Source: Flavobacteriales bacterium
GTDB lineage: Bacteria > Bacteroidota > Bacteroidia > Flavobacteriales_C > GCA-002722245
Length of the DNA stretch: 39,177 nucleotides
Assembly: GCA_029251005.1 (NCBI GenBank)
Contig: JAQXEE010000047.1
Location: 1-39,177, forward strand
Reading direction: 5' to 3'
Below, one piece after another: positions 16,475 through 25,667 of the stretch. Position 1 is the first letter of the stretch, and every line of letters begins with the position of its first letter. The notes under the pieces were generated by a model that was not told the DNA's origin, did no database searches, and saw nothing but the letters and a program-made list of their open reading frames with translations. The translations under genes were made by a program, and so were the position numbers.

Positions 16475-19400
16475 ATGATGCGCTCAGTTATTACTAGTTA
16501 TTTAATTGCACTTCTTTCCTTGGTTTCTTTTGGAGTTGAAGCTCAAACAGTTAACGATGGGTTAAACCCAGGATCTGCTTTTACATCTTTAGAAGAAGCT
16601 CTAGAGGTTCCTGCTGCAGGTGTATACTGGTTTGATTTTGGCGGATTTGCTTTTTCAACTTTTGTAGATGCAAACGGTTATGTCCAAGTTGCCTTCGATC
16701 AAGGCGATGGACTTGGAGCTTTACAAGAAATGCCATTTCTAGACAACAATATTAGCGGTGTTTTATTAGATTTTATTTTATTAAACATCCTTGATATTGC
16801 TGAAATTAGAATATCCCATTCTGGTGGCTTATTAGATGTTTCTACTCAAAATACAGATTTAATAAGTAAATTAAAGAACAACCAACCATTGAATAATGGT
16901 TTGGTTGATGAAGCTTTTAATCGTGAATGGGTAGGAGTTGGTGCAGATGCGATGAACAGAGCTTCGGGTGTTGCAGCTTGTCTTGGGGAAGCCACATCAA
17001 CTCTCTCTGAAACAATATTTTTTCCTTGTGGTGATACTGAAGGTATGCATTGGGAACCAAGTAAGGGCATACAGCGCCTTGAGTTTAGCGCTGGTGAAAT
17101 AGGTAATACTGAAAGCTTTACGCTTTGGGTAAAGGCCGAACAATCAAAAGGATGTAATGACAACGATGATGATGGCATTTGTGATTATATAGATTTAGAT
17201 GATGACAACGATGGCATTTTAGATGCAGATGAATGTCCAAATACATTGGTAAGTAAGTCATTTGAAACAAGTGGAGGAACAACAACTACTTTTTTAGCAC
17301 CAAGCGCAGACGGAGGGTTTAGGTTTGATATTTTTAAGCTAGATAATTCGTTTAATTTAAATGTAAACGGAAGCGATGTGGTTACGAACCAAATTCAATG
17401 TGAAGGAGGCGGGGCTTCCGGTGAATCGCTATTGGTTTTTTCTGCTGATAATACTGGATTTGGACAAGGAGGTAATGATAACGTTTGGGTCATTAATGGA
17501 GATGCTAATGAACCTGTAGTGAGGCTAATAATTGGCCCTAATGGGGAGGTTTCTTTTCAAGGGAAAAGAAATTCAGGAAGAGGTTTAGAGTCCATGGAGA
17601 TTTTGAGCGGAGATCCCCAACCAATTAATGTTACTTGGAACACTTCTGGTAATAATACTGTTGTTTTGTCTCAAGCAGTCAAAGGAGCTACTAATATTTC
17701 AGGAGAAGGGAATGGAGTAGTACTTTGTGTCACTGATACAGATGGCGACGGAATTTTAAATTCTTTCGATAGTGATAGTGACGGCGATGGATGTCCAGAT
17801 GCAGTTGAAGGAAGTGCTGATTTTAAGTTAACGGACGTTAATGGTGATGGTCTTCTCGTTGGAGCAATTGATGCAAATGGAGTTCCTCTAGTTGGAAATG
17901 GAGGTCAGAATGTAGGGTCGAGTGTAGATGAAAATATAAAGTCAAACGAATGTGGCTGTGATGATAGTGACAACGACGGAGTTTGTGATGATATAGATTT
18001 AGATGATGACAACGATGGGATTTTGGATGTTGACGAATGTATGGAAAGTAATTTTCATTGGTCATCTCAACCTGCGGTCAGCGGTAAAACAGCCACAGGA
18101 ACAATTAATGGGGTTGGGTATACATATACTTCATCAATAAATATTGAAACTACCCCTTCAATTTTTCAATATGAAACCTTTCCAAGTTCATTTGATATTC
18201 CTAATATCACAGTAATAAAAAATAGATTTGCATCAGAAAATACAATTGTATTTGATACGCCAATACAAAACCCAACCCTTCTTTTTTCATCTATTGGAGG
18301 AGGAAATACAGTTCCTATAAATTTTGCGCAACCCATTGAAGTTCTGTTTGAAAGCGGACCTTTAAATGTTATTTCAGCCAACCAAATATCAGGTAAAGAG
18401 GTTGATCTTATAGTTAGGTTAAATGGTACTTATGAAAGTATTTCGTTTGATTATATGGCTGATGAGAATTATGTGAATTTTACTTTTGGTGCTGATTTTG
18501 CAACTTTTTGCGACACAGATAACGATGGAACACCTGATTATCTTGATACTGACAGCGACAATGATGGCTGTACAGATGCAGTTGAAGGAGATGCAGGTTT
18601 CAAGTTAACAGATGTAAACGGTAATGACATACTTGCAGGTGCTATAGATGCTAATGGAGTTCCTGTAGCTGCTGCAGGCGGACAGGGAAAAGGATCGAGT
18701 GACGATGCAGCTATTGAAGCTTTAGTTTGTGCTGCTTGCGACGTTGAAAAACCAGCCATTAACGGTGTAGATGGTCAGGCATTTCATAGCTTTTATTTTG
18801 ATGCTGATCAACTGCTAAATGAAACAGTAAATGGGTTAGCTGCTGGAGAGAAGTATAAAGTAAAAGTTACCGGAACTTGGAGTATTTGGAGTAGTGATCC
18901 CACTAAAAATGTTTTAGATGCTGCTTACAGATACAAGCAAAAAAACGCTAGTGCTGATATTGTTCCGATAGCTGGAATTTCTTGGCAGATTAATGGTGCA
19001 TCACCAAGCCGACCAGTTCCTGATGTTTATAATGCTGAGCATACATACTTTTTTGAGCCAATTGCAACAGGAAATGGAGAGGTTTTCTTTTTTTCAGATA
19101 ATAATTATGGTGATAATGGTGGCGGGATGAATTTCGAATTTTATAAAATTTTGGATACCATAAGAGTGTGTGCGTCAAATACGAATACACTATTAACTGA
19201 ATATGCAGATGGGCAAGATTTAAAATGGTATAGCTCTGAAACGAGTAACGACGGTACAGTAACTGTTCCAAATATTGATAATAACGTACCTAGATTAAGT
19301 GAATATTGGGTGACCCAAACAATTAATGGTTGTGAAAGCGATAGAATTCAAATTCTTTATTTAGTAAAACCACTACCTGTTGTTGAATTGGGTGTTGATA

Positions 19401-22400
19401 TCGATCTTTGTTCTGGGGAGTCGGTTATTTTAAACGCTGGTAACCATGCAAGTTATTTATGGAATACAACCGCGATTACTTCAGATATTGAAGTGGCTAC
19501 AACGGGGAGTTATTCAGTTGAAGTAACTAACTCTAAAGGCTGTAAGGCAACTAGTGTTATAGAAGTTACAGTAGCTTCCTGTACCATCAATTATATTAAA
19601 ACTGATACGCTTTATGTTTGTGATGAAGATTCAATATTAATTAATGCAAACGAAGTAACTACAGAAGTTTGGGGTGGTGATGAAGGATTTACGTTAGTTA
19701 ACGATAGTACAATAAAAGTTTCGCCCACTGTAAATTCATATTATTTTATTGGAGATAAGGGCGGTAAATCAATAGGCGAGAATCTTATTGTAAATGGTGA
19801 TTTTGAAAATGGTAATACTGGATTTACAACCGAATATCAGGAAAAATGTACTCCTACTCAAGGACCTGGTAAATTTTGTATAAATAATAATCCGAAAAAT
19901 GTCCACGGAGGTTTTTCCGCCTGTGGAGATCACACTTCAGGAACGGGTAATATGTATATAGCTAACGGCGCACCTGTAGCTGGACAAAAAGTTTGGTGTC
20001 AGACAGTTGCAACCGAAACCAATAAAGAATATGAGTTTTCTTCTTGGGTAGCAAGTGTTGTTGGGCAAAATCCTCCAAATTTTGAATTCCGTGTAAATGG
20101 AGTTTCAATAGGAGCTTTAACAGCTAATGTAGGAAGTTGTCAATGGGATCAATATGCAGCTATATGGGAATCTGGAAATACAACATCCGTTGAGATTTGC
20201 TTAACTAATGAAAATACTGTGGGGTCTGGAAACGACTTTGCTGTGGACGATATCTCATTTGCACCAATTCACTACACTGCATCAGGAGGGGATTCAGTTT
20301 TTGTAATTGTGAGCGAAAATCCAGTTGTTAATTTAGGAAGTGATACTGCTATTTGTGACGAAGAAACGTTAAAAATTAATGCTGGTAATTATGCAAGTTA
20401 CTTATGGAATACAACTGAGACTACATCAAATATTGAAGTGGCTGCAACTAAGACTTACTCTGTTGAAGTAACAGACTCTAAAGGTTGTGTTGGACGTGAT
20501 ACTTTAAGTGTTGTTGTAGAGCAATGTCAAGAGCGATTATGTGGTGGCGATATTAATTTTAACACATGGGCTCAATCGGGATTATCAACAGATGGTAATT
20601 GGGTGGTTTCTAGCGATGGGAGTAGTGTAAATCAAACTATTAACGGAGTTCCAACTTTTTATAATGGAAAAAAGGATTACTTGAATGTTAAGTTTTCCGG
20701 TAAAATGAGAACTGATTTTACAGGTGATGATGATTTTATGGGAATGGTATTTGGATATCAGGGTGATGTATTATCTGCGAATTATCCAATCCAATTAAAA
20801 ACTTATGTTTTCGGCTGGAAGCAAAAAAACCAAGTTGTATTCGGTAATGATTGGCCAGAGGGTTTTTCTTTGATAGAGGTAAATAAAACAGTTAATACAA
20901 AGCAAGAATTTTATGAAGCGTTCACTGCCCCTTTTACTGGTTCAACAGTTTTAGCTTCTGATTATGGATTAGGCAAGGGATATACAACAGGTATTGATTA
21001 TGATGTTTCTATAGAATTTACTTCTACGAAAATAAAAATATATGTTGACAATAATTTAATATTCGACGTTGACGGTTGTTTTGACTCAGGTAAAATAGGG
21101 TTTTATAACTTTAGTCAACCAGATGTTACTTATTCGGATTTTGAATATCAATTTATTAGTGATATTGCTGTTTCTGATGACACTCTGTGTATTGGTGAAG
21201 AAATTGAGTTGGATTTAACTTGTAATCAAACAAATTTCTATCCAGACGGAACAATCTTTAGTTGGGATTTAGATGACGGTACAAAATCAAATTTAGAGGA
21301 AATTGACCATACATACCAAACTCCCGGCGTTTATGATTTAGAGCTTATTGTTTCCGATGGAATAGGGTGTTCTGATACTGCTACACAAAAAGTTTATGTA
21401 TCTGCTTATCCGATTAGGCAATTAGGTAATGATACTACTATTTGTGCGGATTCATTAATAACCTTAGACGCAGACGGCAAAACAGGTAATACTTATTTAT
21501 GGAGTACAAATGAAACTACAAAAAAAATTACGGTAAATAATACAGGTGAGTATCGTGTTAACGTAGTTAATTGGGCTGATTGTATTATTAAGGATACCAT
21601 CAATGTTACAAAGCAAGGATTGCCGATAGTTGATTTAGGTAACGATACTACTATTTGTGCGGATTCTACAATATTATTTACTGTTAAAACAGGTGCAGTA
21701 TGGAGTTGGAGTAACGGAGTTAAAACACAAGTTACAACAGCGAATTCAACAGGAGAATACAGTGTAATTGTAGAGGATGAGATAGGTTGTACTAGTTATG
21801 ATACAATTCACCTTGAGCTGCAAGATCTTCCAATTGTAGATTTAGGAAATGATACTACTATATGTGCTGATTCATCCATAACATTTCATGTAAAAGAAGG
21901 GGTGTATTGGAATTGGAGTAATGGTGACAAAACCCAAAAAACATCAGGGATAAGCAGTAATGGAGAATATAGCGTAGTTGTAATAGATGATATTGGTTGT
22001 ACTAGTTATGATACTATTGAGCTTGCCATTCGAACGCTTCCACTAGTTAATTTAGGTAATGATACAATAATTTGTGATGGAGAATCAGTTGTTTTGGATT
22101 CCAAAAATGAAGGGTTAAATTATTTTTGGAATACTGGTGAAACTACTGAAGAAATAATATTAAAGACAACTGGAGTTTATGGCGTTGAAGTAACCGATGA
22201 TATTGGATGCCTAGGAAGCGACTCGATGGAGTTAACTGTAAATTCAATGCCACACGTTAACTTAGGGAACGATACCGCTATTTGCATTGGAGAATCTGTC
22301 ACTTTAAATGCTCAAAATCCAGGGTTTAATTATTTATGGAGTAATCGCGACAATCAGCAATCAATTACAGTATTTCAAACAAGTATAGTTTCCGTTGAAG

Positions 22401-23395
22401 TATATGATGAAATAGGTTGTAGTGACCAAGATGAAATTAGTATAAACGTACATCAATTGCCTTTGGTGAGTTTAGGTAATGACACTGTGCTCTGTAAATA
22501 TCAATCGTTGATGTTGGACGCTGAAAACATAAGTTTAAATTTCAGTTGGAATACTTTGGATAAATCACAAACAATTACAGTGGATGAAGAAGGAGGTTAC
22601 AGTGTTGAGGTTACGGATGAAATAGGTTGTTTAGGTAGCGATGAAATTTATGTTACTAAGGAGATCTTACCTGATCCATATTTCGAAAAAGATAAAATAA
22701 TATGTGAAGGAACTGCAATTACACTAGCTCCGGATGCCGGTTTTGAAAGTTATGATATTTACTGGTTGAGCAATGTTGCTTCTTTTGAAATTGAAGTAAC
22801 CGAAACAGGTGCTTATTCAAGTGTTATTCAAAGCGAGTTCTGTAAAGATACCTTTGTGGTTAATGTCGCTAAGATAGATACTCCTGACGCTGTAATAATT
22901 GATTTGTACGGAGATGGTGTTTATTGTTTTGATTTAGAGTCAACAGCGCTAAGAATTGGTAGTGAAGAACCAAACATAAGTTATGACTGGATTGATTTTG
23001 GAAGAGTTGAGGAGGTTGAAATTGTTGCGGCAGGAGAATATCATGTAACAGCGTCAAACGATTTTTGTACTTCGAATTACACACAGTCTATTCAAGAGCA
23101 TTGCGCGGGTAGGTTGTTTATTCCTAACTCATTTACACCTAATAATGACGGTATTAATGACGTATTTAAACCGGTATCCAACGGTCACGTTGATGACTTC
23201 GATTTCAGAGTATACGACCGTTGGGGAACCCTAATTTTTCAAACAAACAATTTAGATGAAGGTTGGGACGGTAGATTAAGAAACAATATTGTTATGATCG
23301 ATGTTTTCGTTTATAAAGTAAGCTACGAATACCTTTCCGAAAACGGTGGTTTCGAAAAAGAAGAGTTAGTAGGAACGGTTACAGTTTTAAAATAA
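16475..23395 (+). CDS. Giant multidomain surface protein with T9SS type B (gliding-motility-type) C-terminal domain
   Basis: This 2306-residue protein has a signal peptide at about 1-24 (ending VEAQ). The modules I can see, in order, are: a fibrinogen-like N-terminal region (GVYWFDF, about 25-220); two copies of a block with thrombospondin type-3 Ca-binding runs such as DLDDDNDGILD (about 227-490 and 493-755); an Ig-like repeat (about 967-1039); a carbohydrate-binding-like jelly-roll starting NGDFENG (about 1102-1268); a second Ig-like repeat (1282-1351); a domain resembling the thrombospondin C-terminal or L-type lectin fold (about 1353-1559); a PKD domain (about 1562-1646); six tandem 70-residue Ig-like repeats and two degenerate ones (to about 2210); and the type B sorting domain from IPNSFTPNNDGINDVF to the end. 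It is likely a secreted adhesin. The gene is monocistronic. MM at the start leaves the exact first codon open by one residue. Confidence 0.88.
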   Translation: MMRSVITSYLIALLSLVSFGVEAQTVNDGLNPGSAFTSLEEALEVPAAGVYWFDFGGFAFSTFVDANGYVQVAFDQGDGLGALQEMPFLDNNISGVLLDFILLNILDIAEIRISHSGGLLDVSTQNTDLISKLKNNQPLNNGLVDEAFNREWVGVGADAMNRASGVAACLGEATSTLSETIFFPCGDTEGMHWEPSKGIQRLEFSAGEIGNTESFTLWVKAEQSKGCNDNDDDGICDYIDLDDDNDGILDADECPNTLVSKSFETSGGTTTTFLAPSADGGFRFDIFKLDNSFNLNVNGSDVVTNQIQCEGGGASGESLLVFSADNTGFGQGGNDNVWVINGDANEPVVRLIIGPNGEVSFQGKRNSGRGLESMEILSGDPQPINVTWNTSGNNTVVLSQAVKGATNISGEGNGVVLCVTDTDGDGILNSFDSDSDGDGCPDAVEGSADFKLTDVNGDGLLVGAIDANGVPLVGNGGQNVGSSVDENIKSNECGCDDSDNDGVCDDIDLDDDNDGILDVDECMESNFHWSSQPAVSGKTATGTINGVGYTYTSSINIETTPSIFQYETFPSSFDIPNITVIKNRFASENTIVFDTPIQNPTLLFSSIGGGNTVPINFAQPIEVLFESGPLNVISANQISGKEVDLIVRLNGTYESISFDYMADENYVNFTFGADFATFCDTDNDGTPDYLDTDSDNDGCTDAVEGDAGFKLTDVNGNDILAGAIDANGVPVAAAGGQGKGSSDDAAIEALVCAACDVEKPAINGVDGQAFHSFYFDADQLLNETVNGLAAGEKYKVKVTGTWSIWSSDPTKNVLDAAYRYKQKNASADIVPIAGISWQINGASPSRPVPDVYNAEHTYFFEPIATGNGEVFFFSDNNYGDNGGGMNFEFYKILDTIRVCASNTNTLLTEYADGQDLKWYSSETSNDGTVTVPNIDNNVPRLSEYWVTQTINGCESDRIQILYLVKPLPVVELGVDIDLCSGESVILNAGNHASYLWNTTAITSDIEVATTGSYSVEVTNSKGCKATSVIEVTVASCTINYIKTDTLYVCDEDSILINANEVTTEVWGGDEGFTLVNDSTIKVSPTVNSYYFIGDKGGKSIGENLIVNGDFENGNTGFTTEYQEKCTPTQGPGKFCINNNPKNVHGGFSACGDHTSGTGNMYIANGAPVAGQKVWCQTVATETNKEYEFSSWVASVVGQNPPNFEFRVNGVSIGALTANVGSCQWDQYAAIWESGNTTSVEICLTNENTVGSGNDFAVDDISFAPIHYTASGGDSVFVIVSENPVVNLGSDTAICDEETLKINAGNYASYLWNTTETTSNIEVAATKTYSVEVTDSKGCVGRDTLSVVVEQCQERLCGGDINFNTWAQSGLSTDGNWVVSSDGSSVNQTINGVPTFYNGKKDYLNVKFSGKMRTDFTGDDDFMGMVFGYQGDVLSANYPIQLKTYVFGWKQKNQVVFGNDWPEGFSLIEVNKTVNTKQEFYEAFTAPFTGSTVLASDYGLGKGYTTGIDYDVSIEFTSTKIKIYVDNNLIFDVDGCFDSGKIGFYNFSQPDVTYSDFEYQFISDIAVSDDTLCIGEEIELDLTCNQTNFYPDGTIFSWDLDDGTKSNLEEIDHTYQTPGVYDLELIVSDGIGCSDTATQKVYVSAYPIRQLGNDTTICADSLITLDADGKTGNTYLWSTNETTKKITVNNTGEYRVNVVNWADCIIKDTINVTKQGLPIVDLGNDTTICADSTILFTVKTGAVWSWSNGVKTQVTTANSTGEYSVIVEDEIGCTSYDTIHLELQDLPIVDLGNDTTICADSSITFHVKEGVYWNWSNGDKTQKTSGISSNGEYSVVVIDDIGCTSYDTIELAIRTLPLVNLGNDTIICDGESVVLDSKNEGLNYFWNTGETTEEIILKTTGVYGVEVTDDIGCLGSDSMELTVNSMPHVNLGNDTAICIGESVTLNAQNPGFNYLWSNRDNQQSITVFQTSIVSVEVYDEIGCSDQDEISINVHQLPLVSLGNDTVLCKYQSLMLDAENISLNFSWNTLDKSQTITVDEEGGYSVEVTDEIGCLGSDEIYVTKEILPDPYFEKDKIICEGTAITLAPDAGFESYDIYWLSNVASFEIEVTETGAYSSVIQSEFCKDTFVVNVAKIDTPDAVIIDLYGDGVYCFDLESTALRIGSEEPNISYDWIDFGRVEEVEIVAAGEYHVTASNDFCTSNYTQSIQEHCAGRLFIPNSFTPNNDGINDVFKPVSNGHVDDFDFRVYDRWGTLIFQTNNLDEGWDGRLRNNIVMIDVFVYKVSYEYLSENGGFEKEELVGTVTVLK
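17153..18740 (+). repeat. Duplicated thrombospondin type-3 module inside the giant gene
   Basis: Two diverged direct copies of about 800 bp (17153-17950 and 17957-18740) share the order: Ca-binding run with LDDDNDGILD, a variable domain of about 150 residues, a second Ca-binding run with DSD-x-DGC-x-DAVEG, then FKLTDVNG and GAIDANGVP. The ends are the most similar at DNA level, while the central domains differ. Confidence 0.75.
21415..22680 (+). repeat. Tandem array of six ~210-bp Ig-like repeats inside the giant gene
   Basis: The mark LGNDT recurs at about 21423, 21634, 21842, 22052, 22262 and 22472, a period of 208-211 bp (70 residues). Each unit runs from LP-x-V-x-LGNDT through an ICxxxS block, a W(S/N)-containing strand and a closing Y-x-V-x-V-x(4)-GC. 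The second and third units are the most alike. Two looser units follow the array and two stand alone upstream (about 19380 and 20325). Confidence 0.85.
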
Positions 23396-23549
23396 GCAGT
23401 GTTGAGAGGGCTAGTTTTGGAAGAAATTGAGTTTGTATAGACCTCATTCTTTAGTGAATAGTATAGAGATTTTGATTAATGTGCTTTGTACTGCTCTTTC
23501 ATTTGAAAAAGTATTTGAATTCCGAAGCATGAATTACTTAATATAACTC

Positions 23550-23592
23550 TAACACACGGCAGCTGCTCGCCAGTGGGCGTGGTTAATTTTTT
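23550..23592 (+). terminator. GC-rich hairpin with T-tract after the giant gene
   Basis: TAAC (23550-23553) and CACG (23555-23558) pair with CGTG (23578-23581) and GTTA (23582-23585), with one extra-helical A (23554). The 19-nt loop is GC-rich and T6 follows (23587-23592). As read, this is an intrinsic terminator 155 bp after the giant gene, in the convergent gap before the next minus-strand gene. Its base composition is strikingly richer than its surroundings, and the TAAC/GTTA ends with a bulged base also recall integron attC sites or dispersed palindromic repeats. Confidence 0.5.
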
Positions 23593-23692
23593 AATTTGAT
23601 CTCAGAGTATAATTAAGGTCACGCACATTTGCTTTAAAAAGTATACTTGTTCTTAAGTCAATAATTATATAAAAATACTTCTAATTAAAGTG

Positions 23693-24877
23693 TTATTGCA
23701 GCACATAATTAAACCCCCAACCAACTTGAACATCGGGAGCGTTATCTACAAGAAAATCTTCTCGGAAGAAGGTGGATATTGTAAATTTATTTACTTGGTA
23801 GCTGAATACGAATGTCCAACCTTGAACACCCCTGTTGAGGTGGCTCACTGCCATGTGGCCGTGAGAGCTTAGTCGGTCGCTTTCGATAACGTTGAAGTTA
23901 CGTTCATTCATTTTGTGGAAAGACGATTGTCCGTGAAAGTTAATTCCCACTATAAACCAATTCGATTTGTGTGGATAGAAGTAGTTAGCCTGAAACTCTA
24001 GGCTTCCTATCCACCGTTTATTGTTGAAATTGAACGGTATTTTTTGAAAAACCGAGGGAGCTATTATCCCTGTAGAAACTCCTAAATCAAACTTTCGTTT
24101 TTTAAGGTGCCATTGTTTAACGATTGACGCACTTCCACCAAGATTAAACAAATAGGTTTTATCGGCTTTAGAAACGCCAGTGTGAATTAATGTAGATGAT
24201 TTAAAGCCTTTAATTTCTGTTTTCGGATACCAATTCCAATCAGCACTTATTTCGCTTAAAAACAAACTATTGTTGTCGAGTTTAATTTCATTTTTATATT
24301 CGTCTTGATAGTAAAATCCGCCCAATCCAAATGTTTTTGTTCTTCGTCCAAACGCATCATGTCCGCCTGCTAGATTAGAATGGAACCATTCGATTGCTTC
24401 ATCGCTGGTTAAAAACGCTATTGGAAATTTTCCGCCTGTGATGCTGTTGAATTTTAAGTTGAATTTAGCATCCCAATTATTAGCAATGGGTTGATGAAGT
24501 TGGAAATAATAGCTCGAGAAAATACCATCTGCTTCGAGGGTACGTGTTTGAAAATCAGTGATGTTTCTGCTGGTGATTTGGTAGTTTCTATGGTGCCATT
24601 CGTATGTTGATAAAATATCTCTATCTGTCTGATGAACCGGTATTTTATTGGTGGCGATTGGTAGCCATACATTTCCTCTTGAAATGGTGAAGGAGATGTT
24701 TTGTTTTTGGGTTGCTTGCAGGCTAAAATTGTGATTAATCCGCGAAGTAAACATTCCAAAAGGATGATTCGACAGTAGATAAGGTTTAAATAATGAAGTA
24801 GAGTCGTTTTGTGCCCTTACAGTTATTTGTAAAGCGACTGTCAATATTAATAAGGAAAGCTTTAGTTTTAAAAACAC
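23693..24877 (-). CDS. DUF3187-like outer-membrane beta-barrel protein
   Basis: This 394-residue protein has a signal peptide (about 1-22, ending VRAQ), then alternating strands rich in aromatic residues with W, Y and F every few positions, ending FNYVLQ. Blocks such as QTDRDILSTYEW, SITGGKFPIAFLTSDEAIEWFH and GHMAVSHLNRGVQGW recall the DUF3187 family of outer-membrane proteins, whose function is not known. The assignment is by recollection of pattern and should be treated as moderate. It is the last gene of a minus-strand set with the VanW-family protein, 67 bp downstream of it. Confidence 0.6.
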   Translation of the reverse strand: MFLKLKLSLLILTVALQITVRAQNDSTSLFKPYLLSNHPFGMFTSRINHNFSLQATQKQNISFTISRGNVWLPIATNKIPVHQTDRDILSTYEWHHRNYQITSRNITDFQTRTLEADGIFSSYYFQLHQPIANNWDAKFNLKFNSITGGKFPIAFLTSDEAIEWFHSNLAGGHDAFGRRTKTFGLGGFYYQDEYKNEIKLDNNSLFLSEISADWNWYPKTEIKGFKSSTLIHTGVSKADKTYLFNLGGSASIVKQWHLKKRKFDLGVSTGIIAPSVFQKIPFNFNNKRWIGSLEFQANYFYPHKSNWFIVGINFHGQSSFHKMNERNFNVIESDRLSSHGHMAVSHLNRGVQGWTFVFSYQVNKFTISTFFREDFLVDNAPDVQVGWGFNYVLQ

Positions 24878-24944
24878 TTTGCAAAGTTAACATTTAAATT
24901 TTTCCGGTATTTACAGGTATAAAATTAGCACTTACCGAAAAAAT

Positions 24945-25667
24945 TCAAAGAGCTGAAGTGCTTGGTTTTTTATAATTTGATTGACAAACAATGTTCTTTC
25001 CTACGTGTGTTGAAATGGTAACTTTTTCAGCTGATTGTTTGGTGATTACAAACTTGGTTATTTGTTTTGAGATTTCAAATGTGCTCTTAATGCAAATTGT
25101 TATTTGGTGATTTTGAACAAGAAACTCAAACTTTATGGGTGACTCAAGGGTGTTTCGAATTCTTAAATCTTTATAACCATACACAACAGTTGAGTCGGAA
25201 CCTAGAGGTGCATATCGATCAATTTCGTTTTCGTAAATATCAACCGAATGATGATGTCGCTCAATGATTTCCAAACCAGCTTCTAAAGAGCTGTGATAAA
25301 TTATGCTAGACAACTGGCAGAGTCCTCCGCCGGTTGAGGGGCTAAGTTTTCCGTTTATGATTGTCCTGCTTTTGGAAAATCCGTTTCTCAAATTGGGAGC
25401 GCCAACAGTTTTCCAAAAAGAAAATATTTCTTGCGGATAAATTATAATTGATTGTATTTTTTTAGCGCCTAATTTTAGATTGTTTACTTTGGATTCTAAT
25501 GTTTCGGAAGGTTTTATTTCCTGTGTTTTTTTCAGACTGAAATTAAGCTTCTCGTTTGTTACGGTTGTCTTAGCAAATCGATCGTTTTTAAAATCAACAA
25601 AATCTGCCATTCCCCGCTTAAAACGGCTTAAGTTTCTTTTAAAAAAGGGAGGAATTAGTTGTTTCAT
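24945..25667 (-). CDS. VanW/YoaR-like family protein
   Basis: This 240-residue protein contains the VanW-like core: IYPQEIFSFWKTVG (about 77-89), STGGGLCQLSSIIYHSSLEAG (about 111-131), HHHSVDI (138-144) and PLGSDSTVVYGYKDLRIRN (about 154-172). VanW accompanies VanB-type glycopeptide resistance in Gram-positives, but its biochemical role is not established, and members occur in many bacteria without resistance. The Cys in GGGLCQLS and the His run could form an active site (inference). There is no clear signal peptide and a basic N-terminus. It overlaps the methyltransferase gene by 4 bp, so the two are translated together. Confidence 0.82.
   Translation of the reverse strand: MKQLIPPFFKRNLSRFKRGMADFVDFKNDRFAKTTVTNEKLNFSLKKTQEIKPSETLESKVNNLKLGAKKIQSIIIYPQEIFSFWKTVGAPNLRNGFSKSRTIINGKLSPSTGGGLCQLSSIIYHSSLEAGLEIIERHHHSVDIYENEIDRYAPLGSDSTVVYGYKDLRIRNTLESPIKFEFLVQNHQITICIKSTFEISKQITKFVITKQSAEKVTISTHVGKNIVCQSNYKKPSTSAL

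Noticed and set aside
16846-17178. 110-codon minus-strand frame within the giant gene
   Set aside because: It is a shadow of the clearly coding plus-strand frame, as are the other minus frames up to 23084.
24945-25667. Glycopeptide resistance cluster
   Set aside because: A VanW-like protein alone, without VanA/B ligase, VanH, VanX or VanRS genes, is not evidence of vancomycin resistance, and Gram-negative outer membranes block the drug anyway.
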